From NCBI GenBank assembly GCA_946479895.1, contig CAMLHT010000122.1, positions 1 to 10,683 on the forward strand: a stretch of 10,683 nucleotides of DNA, written 5' to 3'. The position numbers and the translations under genes are program-made. Positions 1-6,802 of the stretch are shown one piece after another. The stretch's first letter is position 1, and every line of letters starts with the position of its first letter. The stretch is from an uncultured Gemmatimonadota bacterium (GTDB lineage: Bacteria > Gemmatimonadota > Gemmatimonadetes > Gemmatimonadales > Gemmatimonadaceae). Under the pieces are notes generated by a model, which saw nothing but the letters and a program-made list of their open reading frames with translations, did no database searches and was not told the origin of the DNA.

Positions 1-527
1 AGGAGATCGCGCGCGACAAGAAGAAGTTCGAGGGGGAGAACAAGGAGTTCATCTCCAACAAGCTCAACTCGGCGAACTGGATGATCCAGGCCATCGAGCA
101 GCGTCGCCAGACGATGCTCAAGGTCATGAACTACATCGTCGAGCGGCAGCGCGAGTTCTTCGAGAAGGGCGTCCAGTTCCTCAAGCCGCTCACCCTGCGC
201 GAGGTGGCGGAGGTGATCAACATGCACGAGAGCACGGTGAGCCGCGTGACGAACGAGAAGTTCGTGCAGACGCCGCGCGGCGTGCTCCCGCTCAAGTTCT
301 TCTTCTCCTCCGGCCTCTCCACCACGGCTGGCGAGGACGTCTCGGCGCGCGGCATCAAGGCGCAGATCCAGAAGCTCGTCGCCGACGAGGATCCGAAGCA
401 TCCGCTCACCGACCAGGCCATCGTCAACATCCTGAAGGAGAGCGGCGTCCAGATCGCGCGCCGCACGGTGGCGAAGTACCGCGACCAGCTGGGCGTGCTG
501 TCGGCACGCATGCGCAAGCGGGTATGA
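1..527 (+). CDS. rpoN: RNA polymerase sigma-54 factor, C-terminal part (5' truncated)
   Basis: This is the 3' end of the gene for sigma-54, which directs RNA polymerase to -24/-12 promoters that need an ATP-driven enhancer-binding activator. The frame is open from base 3, so the N-terminal activator-interacting region and most of the core-binding region lie outside the window. The helix-turn-helix TLREVAEVINMHESTVSRV is encoded from about 192. The diagnostic RpoN box, here ARRTVAKYRD against the usual ARRTVAKYRE, is at 456-485 and would contact the -24 element. The protein ends 14 residues after the box (QLGVLSARMRKRV plus stop), as is normal for the family, so the C-terminus is intact. The stop overlaps the ATG of the next gene (ATGA at 524-527), which implies translational coupling to a glycosyltransferase. 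In proteobacteria the usual downstream neighbours are hpf and PTS genes, which are absent here. The identity is very secure. Confidence 0.97.
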   Translation, partial: EIARDKKKFEGENKEFISNKLNSANWMIQAIEQRRQTMLKVMNYIVERQREFFEKGVQFLKPLTLREVAEVINMHESTVSRVTNEKFVQTPRGVLPLKFFFSSGLSTTAGEDVSARGIKAQIQKLVADEDPKHPLTDQAIVNILKESGVQIARRTVAKYRDQLGVLSARMRKRV

Positions 528-1507
528 CGAGCGAGCGCCGCGAAGCACTCGTGGCGTACGCCCCCCTCGCCGAACCGCGGGACGCCGAAGTGTCGGTGCT
601 CGTGCCGGCGAAGGACGAGGCCGAGAACCTGCCGCTGTTCATGGAGCTCGCGGCCGCGGCGTTCGCGTCGCATCCGGATACGTCGTACGAGGTCGTCGTC
701 ATCGATGACGGCTCGACCGACGAGACGTGGGAGGTCCTGCAACGCCTCCGCTCGCAGTATCCGTTTCTTCGGACGGTCCGGCACCGCGCCCGGCGCGGTA
801 TCGCCGACGCGCTTCGCACCGGGTACCTGAACGCTGCGGGGGCGGTACTGGTGTTCTATCCCGCCGATCTCCAGTTCAAGCCGGCGGACATCCCGAAGCT
901 CGTCGCGCCGATCCTCGCCGACGAAGCCGACATGGTCACCGGGTTCAAGGAAGGGAAGTACGAGAAGGCGTTCGTCTCCGGCATCTACAACCGGCTGAGT
1001 CGAACGCTCTTTCACGTCCCCGTGCGGGATCTCAACTCGGTGAAAGCCTATCGCCGTGAGATCATGGACGGGCTGCCCGTGCGGCCGGACTGGCATCGCT
1101 ACATGATCGTCATCGCTGCGGCCGAGGGCTACACGGTGAAGGAAATTCCCGTCCCGCTCTATCCCCGGAACGCCGGCAAGTCGAAGTTCGGATTGTCGCG
1201 GATTCCGGTGGGCGTGCTGGACATGCTCTCCGTGTGGTTCGAGCTCCGCTTCGGGAAGAAGCCGTTGCTCCTGTTCGGCATGCTCGGCGCCGCGCTGTTC
1301 GCCCTCGGCCTGCTCGCGGGGATCGTCGCGCTCATCGTGCTGTTCGTCGCCGGCGAGGGAGTTCGGTCGGTGTGGACGCTGATCCAGACCTGCCTCATCC
1401 TCGGCAGCGTGCTGTTCGCCACGGGACTGCTCGGCGAGCAGATCGCCGGCCAGCGCGCCGAGCTGCGCGAGCTGCGACGCCAGCTCGACGAGGTGCGCCG
1501 CAGCTGA
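524..1507 (+). CDS. Membrane-anchored glycosyltransferase family 2 (ArnC/GtrB/DPM1-like)
   Basis: Predicted GT-A fold glycosyltransferase of 327 aa that probably moves a sugar from a nucleotide donor to a polyprenyl phosphate at the cytoplasmic face of the inner membrane. Visible motifs are SVLVPAKDEAENL (residues 24-36), the nucleotide-binding VVVIDDGSTDET (57-68) and YPADLQFKP (112-120) at the metal-binding position where relatives have DADLQ. RDLNSVKAYRR (168-178) and KSKFG (219-223) are typical of the ArnC/GtrB-like group. Two hydrophobic segments follow at about 247-275 and 284-304, as in lipid-phosphate glycosyltransferases. The C-terminus (305-327) is a charged, probably coiled-coil tail. 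The ATG at 524 overlaps the rpoN stop by 4 nt and has no clear ribosome binding site, so it is probably translated by coupling. The sugar and the exact lipid acceptor cannot be told from sequence. Confidence 0.9.
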   Translation: MTSERREALVAYAPLAEPRDAEVSVLVPAKDEAENLPLFMELAAAAFASHPDTSYEVVVIDDGSTDETWEVLQRLRSQYPFLRTVRHRARRGIADALRTGYLNAAGAVLVFYPADLQFKPADIPKLVAPILADEADMVTGFKEGKYEKAFVSGIYNRLSRTLFHVPVRDLNSVKAYRREIMDGLPVRPDWHRYMIVIAAAEGYTVKEIPVPLYPRNAGKSKFGLSRIPVGVLDMLSVWFELRFGKKPLLLFGMLGAALFALGLLAGIVALIVLFVAGEGVRSVWTLIQTCLILGSVLFATGLLGEQIAGQRAELRELRRQLDEVRRS

Positions 1508-1543
1508 TCGTCGCTGCACGGCGCCACGCGGATCAGCGGCGGT
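1497..1543 (+). terminator. Hairpin spanning the stop codon of the first glycosyltransferase gene (weak terminator candidate)
   Basis: GCTGATC at 1503-1509 is the exact reverse complement of GATCAGC at 1531-1537. After a 2-nt internal loop the stem can extend with GCCG (1497-1500) against CGGT (1540-1543), which includes one G-U pair. The loop is long (21 nt) and no T-run follows, so this is not a canonical intrinsic terminator. It could slow transcription or protect an RNA end between this gene and the separately initiated GT4 gene. It could also be a chance structure in GC-rich DNA. Confidence 0.25.
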
Positions 1544-1568
1544 CGTCGTGCAACGCGGGACCCGAGGC

Positions 1569-1574
1569 TAACTT
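1569..1574 (+). promoter_or_regulatory. Candidate -10 hexamer (TAACTT) for the GT4 gene
   Basis: The 90-nt gap between the two glycosyltransferase genes contains TAACTT, an A+T island in very GC-rich DNA. A start about 7 nt downstream would give a leader of roughly 17 nt before the GTG at 1598. That leader contains no purine-rich ribosome binding site. No good -35 element is visible 16-18 nt upstream. The hexamer matches the TAnCTT form also found in the two other larger gaps of this window. Confidence 0.35.
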
Positions 1575-1597
1575 GGTGTCGGCCCGGCTTCGCACCC

Positions 1598-2779
1598 GTG
1601 AAAATTCTCGTCGTCACCCACAACTATCCCCGGTTCGCCGGCGATCCTGCCGGCGCCTTCGTGAAGCGCCTGGCAATCGGCGCGGCCGACGCCGGCCATC
1701 AGGTCACGGTGGTCGCGCCGCATTCGCCTGGCTTGCCGACGTGGGCCGAGGAGGACGGCGTCCGGGTCCATCGCTTTCGCTATGCGCCGGACCCACTCGA
1801 GCGCGTGGCGTACCGCGGCGACCTTCACGCCACCGGCATCCTCTCCGTCCTCGCGGTGTTCGGCATCCCGATCTTCCTCCTCGCGTTCGCCGTCGCCATC
1901 CGTCGCGTCTCGCACGCGTGGCAGCCAGACGTCGTCCACGCGCACTGGTGGTTTCCCGGAGGCTGGCTCGCATCGTCGCTCGGCGTTCCACTCGTCATCA
2001 CCACGCACGGCAGCGATATCCGCCTGCTGGATCGCTCGTCGCTGCTTCGGCGCCTCGCCACGCGAGTCATGAACCGTGCGCGCCTCGTGACGACGGTATC
2101 CGATTTTCTCGCCCGGAACGTCAGGTCCGCGCTGCCGGCGCTGCGTACCCCGGTGGCACGACAGTCCATGCCCCTCGATGTCGCGCATTTCGAACGCGGC
2201 CGACAGGCAGCGAAGTCGGAGCCGCCGCTGATCCTGTACGCGGGCAACCTCCTCGCGAGCAAGGGGGTGACCGATCTCATCGACGCGTTCGCCCTGCTCA
2301 GGCAGCAGGGCGTCGACTGTCGGCTCAAGGTGCTCGGCGAGGGGCCCGAGCGTGCCGCGCTGGAACGCCATGCACGCGCCGCCGGCGTGTCGGAGGTGGT
2401 GCAGTTCGCGGACTTCGTGAGGCAGGACGCCATGCCCGCGGAGTACGGCGCCGCCACCGTGACGGTGCTCCCCACGCGCGGCGATGCCGAGGGCCTCGGC
2501 CTGTCGCTGGCCGAAGCGTCGCTCGCTGGAAGCGCAATCGTGGGCACTCCGGCGGGAGGCATTCCGGAAGTGGTCGTGGACGAGGCAACAGGGCTCATCG
2601 CACGGGACAGCGATGCGGCGGACCTCGCGCGCCAGATCGCGCGACTGCTCGAAGCGCCGGATCTCCGCGCCAGGCTCACCACGCGGGCGGCGGCGATGAG
2701 CCGCGAGCAGTTCGCACCGGCCAACGCGGTGGACAGATTCCTACGAGTGTACCGTGATGCCGCTGCAGATCGCGATTGA
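1598..2779 (+). CDS. Glycosyltransferase family 4 (GT-B fold)
   Basis: Retaining GT-B glycosyltransferase of 393 aa, likely a cytoplasmic or peripheral membrane enzyme that adds a sugar to a growing lipid-linked polysaccharide. The N-terminal acceptor domain opens with KILVVTHNYPRFAGDPAGAF, typical of the family, and carries HAHWWFPGG (114-122) and TTHGSD (135-140). The C-terminal donor domain has LYAGNLLASKG (213-223), LGEGPER (246-252) and the EX7E pair at E298 and E306 in EGLGLSLAEA. GTPAGGIPEV (316-325) follows. A hydrophobic stretch at 81-100 may sit on the membrane. The start is GTG at 1598, which gives the expected N-terminal beta strand; there is no clear ribosome binding site. The gene ends inside the start of the FemAB-like gene (23-nt overlap). 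Donor and acceptor sugars are unknown. Confidence 0.93.
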   Translation: MKILVVTHNYPRFAGDPAGAFVKRLAIGAADAGHQVTVVAPHSPGLPTWAEEDGVRVHRFRYAPDPLERVAYRGDLHATGILSVLAVFGIPIFLLAFAVAIRRVSHAWQPDVVHAHWWFPGGWLASSLGVPLVITTHGSDIRLLDRSSLLRRLATRVMNRARLVTTVSDFLARNVRSALPALRTPVARQSMPLDVAHFERGRQAAKSEPPLILYAGNLLASKGVTDLIDAFALLRQQGVDCRLKVLGEGPERAALERHARAAGVSEVVQFADFVRQDAMPAEYGAATVTVLPTRGDAEGLGLSLAEASLAGSAIVGTPAGGIPEVVVDEATGLIARDSDAADLARQIARLLEAPDLRARLTTRAAAMSREQFAPANAVDRFLRVYRDAAADRD

Positions 2780-3797
2780 TTCCACCGCGCCCGGTGACTG
2801 GAACGATTTCGTCCAGCCGTTCGGCCGGTTCTACCATCGGATGGAGTGGTGCGAGGCGCTCCATCGCCAGTTCGGCTTCGGCATCCACTACCTCACCGCC
2901 CGACAGGACGGATCGATCGTGGGCGTCCTTCCGCTCGCGACGGTGCGAAGCCTTGCCGGCCGCAGGCGGGTCGTCAGCTTGCCCTTCAGCTACGCGGCCG
3001 GTCCGCTCGCGCTGTCCGCCGATGCGGATGCGGCACTGTGCGCCGCGGCCCGCGAGCTGTGCGAGAGCTCGGGCGCGCGGACGCTCGAGCTGAAGCGTCG
3101 CGATCCGGCCGAGGGGGCGCCCGACGGCTTTCATCGCGTCTCGCACTACCTGACGTACGTGGTCCCGACGGCCGGTGGTGCGGACGCGGTGTGGAAGAAG
3201 CTGCATCCGAGTCACGTCCAGCGGGCCATCAGGAAGGGAACGAAGTCGGTCACGGTCGAACGCGGCACCGATCGCGCCGCGTGGGCACAGATGGCCGAGC
3301 TGCAGCAGCGGACCTCCCGCCGGCTTGGTCTTCCCGCCCCGCCGGACGACTTCTTCGTGACTGAATGTGCCACCCTGCAGCGGCACGGGCTGGCAGACCT
3401 CCTGCTTGCACGCGTGCCCGACGCCGGATACGTCGCCGGTGTGGTGCTCTGGAAGGGAGGTCGCGAAACCATCTATGCCTTCGGGGCGTCGCTGCCGGAA
3501 TACCTCGATCGCAAGCCCAATCACGCGCTGCTCTGGACCGCGCTGCAGGCGGCGGCCCAGGAGGGCGTTCCGTTCGACCTGGGGCGTGCCGCGCCAGAGC
3601 AGGGCGGACTGACGCAGTTCAAGCGTCGCTGGGGTGGCGAACCGCATCCCCTCGCGTACGATTACTGGCCGGCGCCATCCGGCCTGAACACGATGTCGCG
3701 TGACCGGGGTGCGCTCGCCATGGCTGGCAAGCTCTGGTCGCGACTCCCGCTCCCGCTCACGCGTCGCGCCTCCTTCCTTTATCGATATCTCGGGTGA
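2757..3797 (+). CDS. FemAB-like/GNAT-fold acyltransferase (exopolysaccharide-locus type)
   Basis: Protein of 346 aa resembling the FemAB-related GNAT proteins found in exopolysaccharide and PEP-CTERM/exosortase loci. The family transfers an acyl or aminoacyl group to a cell-surface precursor, but the substrate of this branch is not established. An N-terminal GNAT-like half includes YHRMEWCEAL (26-35) and GVLPLATVRS (56-65). A basic KKLHPSHVQRAIRKG segment (147-161) corresponds to the family's SxxxRRxIRKA region. The second half ends with FDLGRAAPEQGGLTQFKRRWG (273-293), the best signature, equivalent to DFGRS...G...FKkxWG. There is no signal peptide, so it is predicted cytoplasmic. Translation can start at ATG 2757 or the adjacent in-frame GTG at 2754; I chose ATG. 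It overlaps the upstream gene by 23 nt and the next gene by 4 nt, so it is firmly part of one operon. Confidence 0.82.
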   Translation: MPLQIAIDSTAPGDWNDFVQPFGRFYHRMEWCEALHRQFGFGIHYLTARQDGSIVGVLPLATVRSLAGRRRVVSLPFSYAAGPLALSADADAALCAAARELCESSGARTLELKRRDPAEGAPDGFHRVSHYLTYVVPTAGGADAVWKKLHPSHVQRAIRKGTKSVTVERGTDRAAWAQMAELQQRTSRRLGLPAPPDDFFVTECATLQRHGLADLLLARVPDAGYVAGVVLWKGGRETIYAFGASLPEYLDRKPNHALLWTALQAAAQEGVPFDLGRAAPEQGGLTQFKRRWGGEPHPLAYDYWPAPSGLNTMSRDRGALAMAGKLWSRLPLPLTRRASFLYRYLG

Positions 3798-4261
3798 CGA
3801 GCATCTTCCGACGCGGCACCAAGAAGGTGCTCAAGCGCATCGTGTCGCGCGGGTTCTTTCCCGGGCTGCGTCCGATGCTCCTCCGCTGGTGCGGATTCCA
3901 GGTCGGCGAGCAGGTGTACATCGCGGATGGCCTGATCGTCGTCGAGGAGCTCGCCGACCGTGACAACCTCACGATCGGCGACCGCGTGAGCATCGCCCCG
4001 CGCGTGACCTTCGTCACCTCCTCGCATCCCAACCAGTCGAGGATCCGGCCCGTCGCGCCGGTCGCTCGCGGGCCCATCGTCATCGAGGACGACGTGTGGA
4101 TCGGCGCCTCCGCGGTGATTCTCCCCGGCGTTCGTGTCGGCCGCGGCGCCGTGGTCGGCGCCATGGCGCTCGTGACGCACGACGTGGATTCGCTGCACGT
4201 CGTCAGCGGACAGCCCGCGCGAACGATCCGCGTCCTCGAGCCTCCGCCCGGCTGGCAGTGA
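3794..4261 (+). CDS. Left-handed beta-helix O-acyltransferase (hexapeptide repeat, WbbJ/NodL/Maa-like)
   Basis: Short 155-aa acyltransferase predicted to move an acetyl group from acetyl-CoA to a sugar hydroxyl, acting as a trimer in the cytoplasm. Hexapeptide-type turns run from about residue 36 to 130: VGEQVYIADGLIV, LTIGDRVSIAPRV, IVIEDDVWIGASAVIL and VRVGRGAVVGAMALV. The catalytic histidine is most likely H78 in VTSSHPN, the place where Maa/NodL enzymes carry it. The C-terminal GQPARTIR (139-146) matches the family's usual GxPAkxIr ending. A basic N-terminus (about 1-32) precedes the helix. The start is GTG at 3794, forming a GTGA overlap with the FemAB-like stop; the end makes another GTGA overlap with the deacetylase gene. 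Acetyl is the commonest acyl group for this family, but others are possible. Confidence 0.9.
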   Translation: MTSIFRRGTKKVLKRIVSRGFFPGLRPMLLRWCGFQVGEQVYIADGLIVVEELADRDNLTIGDRVSIAPRVTFVTSSHPNQSRIRPVAPVARGPIVIEDDVWIGASAVILPGVRVGRGAVVGAMALVTHDVDSLHVVSGQPARTIRVLEPPPGWQ

Positions 4262-5700
4262 TCCGCCTCGCTCCATCCGCCGGCCTGTCACCGCTGGAGC
4301 GATTCGCGCTCGAGGTGCTCGTGGACCAGGCGCGGCTGCTCCAGTCGCTGGAGCCCACGCCGAGCGTGGTGACGGTGCGCATCGCGACGGAGGATGGCTC
4401 CGCATCCACCCTGCGGGACCTCGCCGCCCGCGGATGGGGGTTTCAGGTCGTCGACGGTGAAGTGCTCATCCCGCGCGTCCTGCTCGCGGAGGTGGGCAGC
4501 ACGGTGAGCGCACGCGCGGAGCAGCTGACCGACGACGCCGATCGATTCCAGCGCGTCCCGACGCGCGTCAACGCGATGTACGCATCGGGGTCGCCTCGTG
4601 AACCGCTGGTATCCCGGTGTGCCGAAGCCCTGCGCGCAGCGGTGGTGAACGCCGCCGGACGTCGGCCCCTCGCCTTCCTGCAGCCGTGGCCCGACGGGCG
4701 CCGGTGGGCGGCCGCGCTCTCGCACGACCTCGACGTCGTCGACTGGTGGGGGGCGTTCACGGCGCTTCGAATCGCGGAGCTCGCCCGCAAGTCCGAGTGG
4801 CGCCAGGTCGCGAGGATCGTCGGCGCTGTGCCCGGGGGATTGACGGCCAACCCGGTCGTCGCCGCCGCGCGGCGACTGCTGGCCACGGAGCGCGACGCCG
4901 GCGTCCGGTCGACCTGGTTCGTCCTCTGTGGAGAGCCAGGCCTGGCGAGCGCGCGACGCGGTGATCTCACCTATCGCCCGGGAGGACGCCGGACGCGTGG
5001 CCTGCTGTCGGCGATCACCAGCGGTGGCCACGAGATCGGACTGCATGGGAGCTTCGCGACGATGCTCTCGTCGCGCGTCTTCACGGAGCAGCGCACGCAG
5101 CTGGAATCCATCGCCGGCGCCTCGATCCGCGGGGCCCGGCAGCACTACCTGCGCATGCGGCCCGGCGACACGCAGCGAGCGATGAAGGAGGCAGGCTTCA
5201 GCTATGACGCCACCTTCGGATTCCCGGATTGCAGCGGGTTCCGGCTCGGCGTGGCGGACGTGGTGCCGTGGTGGGACGCTGCCCACGGAGCCGTCGCGGA
5301 TTTCGACGTCGTGCCCCTCGTCTGGATGGATCGGACGCTCAGCAAGTACCAGGGGATCGAGGACCCGCGCCGCTGGGTGGAGGACGCGCTGGAGCTGGCA
5401 TCCGTTTGCGCCGACGTGGAAGGCCTCTGGGTGGGTCTGTGGCACCCCAACCTGGCGGCCGCGCTGGGATATCCTGGAGCGGAGGAGGCGTTCAGCGAGC
5501 TGGTGGCGCGACTGGTCGCCATGCAACCGCACATCGCGCCGCTGGGCGAGCTCGTGGCGTGGCGGCGCGATCGCCGCTCGGTTCGGGCTGCCACGCTCGA
5601 CGCTCGCGGTCGGCCGGTCCGCGCCGGGACGCCAGCGGACGGCTCGGCGGCCATGCTGGAGGATGCCGAGGGTCGCGCCGTGCGGTGGAGCGACGACTAA
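4258..5700 (+). CDS. Polysaccharide deacetylase-like protein (CE4/NodB fold) with unassigned N-terminal region
   Basis: Protein of 480 aa predicted to remove N-acetyl (or other acyl) groups from a polysaccharide or its precursor. The catalytic part has SHDLD (155-159) as the metal/base motif, GHEIGLHGS (257-265) with H258 and H263 as metal ligands, GARQHYLR (292-299), YDATFGFPDCSGFR (316-329), and a late WHPN (395-398) supplying H396. This is the large variant group with HDxD in place of the classic TFDD motif. Residues 1-150 show no motif I recognise. No signal peptide is seen, so a cytoplasmic or intermediate-modifying role is plausible. I chose GTG at 4258 because it overlaps the acyltransferase stop by 4 nt, like the other junctions. 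The frame is open upstream to 4096, but that part only shadows the acyltransferase gene. The ending after about 445 is low-complexity and probably flexible. Confidence 0.86.
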   Translation: MIRLAPSAGLSPLERFALEVLVDQARLLQSLEPTPSVVTVRIATEDGSASTLRDLAARGWGFQVVDGEVLIPRVLLAEVGSTVSARAEQLTDDADRFQRVPTRVNAMYASGSPREPLVSRCAEALRAAVVNAAGRRPLAFLQPWPDGRRWAAALSHDLDVVDWWGAFTALRIAELARKSEWRQVARIVGAVPGGLTANPVVAAARRLLATERDAGVRSTWFVLCGEPGLASARRGDLTYRPGGRRTRGLLSAITSGGHEIGLHGSFATMLSSRVFTEQRTQLESIAGASIRGARQHYLRMRPGDTQRAMKEAGFSYDATFGFPDCSGFRLGVADVVPWWDAAHGAVADFDVVPLVWMDRTLSKYQGIEDPRRWVEDALELASVCADVEGLWVGLWHPNLAAALGYPGAEEAFSELVARLVAMQPHIAPLGELVAWRRDRRSVRAATLDARGRPVRAGTPADGSAAMLEDAEGRAVRWSDD

Positions 5701-5732
5701 CGTCTTTCCTGGCATCGGCTTACGACTCAGCC

Positions 5733-5761
5733 TTGCCTCCTTAGCCCTATGCACCTACCTT
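5733..5761 (+). promoter_or_regulatory. Candidate promoter for the beta-propeller lipoprotein gene
   Basis: TTGCCT (5733-5738) and TACCTT (5756-5761) are separated by exactly 17 nt, the ideal spacing for a housekeeping sigma factor. The -35 matches TTGACA at four of six positions. The -10 keeps the TAnnnT frame. Transcription would start near 5768, giving a leader of about 50 nt with a good ribosome binding site before the GTG at 5820. This is the best-formed promoter candidate in the window and would separate the lipoprotein gene from the polysaccharide operon. Confidence 0.5.
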
Positions 5762-5808
5762 CGCGCGGCGCCCGAACGTCGAGGTCGCTTCGTCGAATCT
5801 CGCTCCCC

Positions 5809-5814
5809 TGGAGG
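5809..5814 (+). promoter_or_regulatory. Ribosome binding site of the lipoprotein gene
   Basis: TGGAGG lies five bases before the GTG at 5820. It is a strong match to the anti-Shine-Dalgarno sequence and decides this non-ATG start, which also places the lipoprotein signal peptide at the very N-terminus. Confidence 0.75.
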
Positions 5815-5819
5815 CTGCT

Positions 5820-6800
5820 GTGGGATTTCTGCGTTCGTTCCGGCACGTGCCACGGCTCGCGCTTCCATGCGCCCTGACGCTGACGGCCTGTCGGACCGGC
5901 ACCGGACCGGAGAATTCGTTCACGCATCCTTCGGGCGAGGTTCGAAGCCGAAGCGCCGCGCTCACGGGCCGGCCATTCGGCGTGGCCCTGAGTCGTTCCG
6001 AGGCGATCCTCGTCGGGCTGCAGGACGAGAATCGCCTCGCCGTCCTCCCGCTCGCCGATTCGGCGCCCCTTGGCTCCATCGACGTCGGTGCCGTTCCCAC
6101 GGACGTTCGCCTCTCACCCGACGGCGGACTGGCGGCGGTGAGCAACCAGTTCAGCGGGTCCGTGGGGTTCGTCGATCTCGCGAGCGCCCAGCAGGTGGCG
6201 TCCGTCCGGACCTCGGCGGCGCCATTCCGCGTCCTCTTCTCGCCCGATGGTCGTCGTGTCTACGCCAGCAACAACTCCGGCATGGTCGATGTCCTCGACG
6301 TCTCCTCACGCACCCGGGTGGGCGGCGTCCAGGCGGGCAGCGCATCGAACGGACTCGCCATCTCGCCTGACGGCCTGTCGCTGTACGTGACGTCGATGTC
6401 CGGCGGGGTGACGGTCGTGGACCTGGGCGCAAACCGAGTGGCGCGCACCATTCCGCTGACCGGGGTGCCGCAGGGCATCGTCGTCTCACCCGATGGTCGG
6501 CAGCTCTTCGTCGCGAGGGAAGCAGCAAGATCCATCGCCGTGCTTGACGCCAGCTCCGGCGTCCAGACTGACAGCATCCTGGTGGGCTCGGGGAGCTTCG
6601 ATCTCGCTCTCACTCCCGACGGCGTGCAGCTGTTCGCGTCATTCCCCTCCGCCGGCCTCGTCATGGTCATCGACCGCGCGAGCCGGCAGGTGGTCCAGAC
6701 GCTGGCGGTCGGTGGTGCGCCGCGGCGAATCGCGTTCACGGCCAAGGGTGATGCGGCGGTCGTGGGCAACGAGTCGGGGTGGGTCGACATCATCCACTGA
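5820..6800 (+). CDS. YVTN/beta-propeller repeat lipoprotein, probably seven-bladed
   Basis: Protein of 326 aa with a lipoprotein signal: basic n-region, hydrophobic segment to about residue 20, and lipobox LTAC (21-24) with Cys24 as the lipidation site. It is therefore predicted to be anchored in the outer membrane or periplasmic leaflet. The mature part consists of repeats of about 40 residues built on the pattern ...LSPDGxxLYV...GxVxVVD...VxxI.VG..P. Clear SPDG or TPDG turns occur in five repeats (LSPDG, FSPDG, ISPDG, VSPDG, LTPDG), with degenerate copies at both ends (ALSRSE and AFTAKG), so seven blades are likely. Such propellers usually bind proteins or ligands; no catalytic residues or redox motif (for example CxxCH) are seen. 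The start is GTG at 5820 with TGGAGG five bases upstream. The gene seems to be transcribed separately from the operon before it. Its partner and role are unknown. Confidence 0.88.
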   Translation: MGFLRSFRHVPRLALPCALTLTACRTGTGPENSFTHPSGEVRSRSAALTGRPFGVALSRSEAILVGLQDENRLAVLPLADSAPLGSIDVGAVPTDVRLSPDGGLAAVSNQFSGSVGFVDLASAQQVASVRTSAAPFRVLFSPDGRRVYASNNSGMVDVLDVSSRTRVGGVQAGSASNGLAISPDGLSLYVTSMSGGVTVVDLGANRVARTIPLTGVPQGIVVSPDGRQLFVAREAARSIAVLDASSGVQTDSILVGSGSFDLALTPDGVQLFASFPSAGLVMVIDRASRQVVQTLAVGGAPRRIAFTAKGDAAVVGNESGWVDIIH

Positions 6801-6802
6801 TC

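Noticed and set aside
131..1519. Antisense 462-codon frame opposite rpoN and the first glycosyltransferase
   Set aside because: It covers the sense-strand RpoN box and GT2 motifs exactly, and its product has low-complexity, Arg/Glu/His-rich composition. It is a shadow of the real genes.
1234..2757. Long + strand frame overlapping the first glycosyltransferase and the GT4 gene
   Set aside because: It is out of frame with two genes carrying clear catalytic motifs, and its product is an Arg/Ala/Pro-rich string without domains.
4096..4257. Upstream extension of the deacetylase reading frame
   Set aside because: This stretch lies inside the acyltransferase gene and gives an Arg-rich translation unlike any protein family. 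GTG 4258 reproduces the GTGA junction used by the preceding gene.
5692..5708. Small GACG/CGTC stem followed by TTT at the end of the deacetylase gene
   Set aside because: A four-pair stem with a five-base loop and a broken T-run is too weak to call a terminator.
5820..6800. Possible tandem DNA repeat or recent duplication in the propeller gene
   Set aside because: The repetition is at protein level (SPDG-type blades); the DNA copies are strongly diverged, so it is an old fold repeat, not a DNA repeat array.
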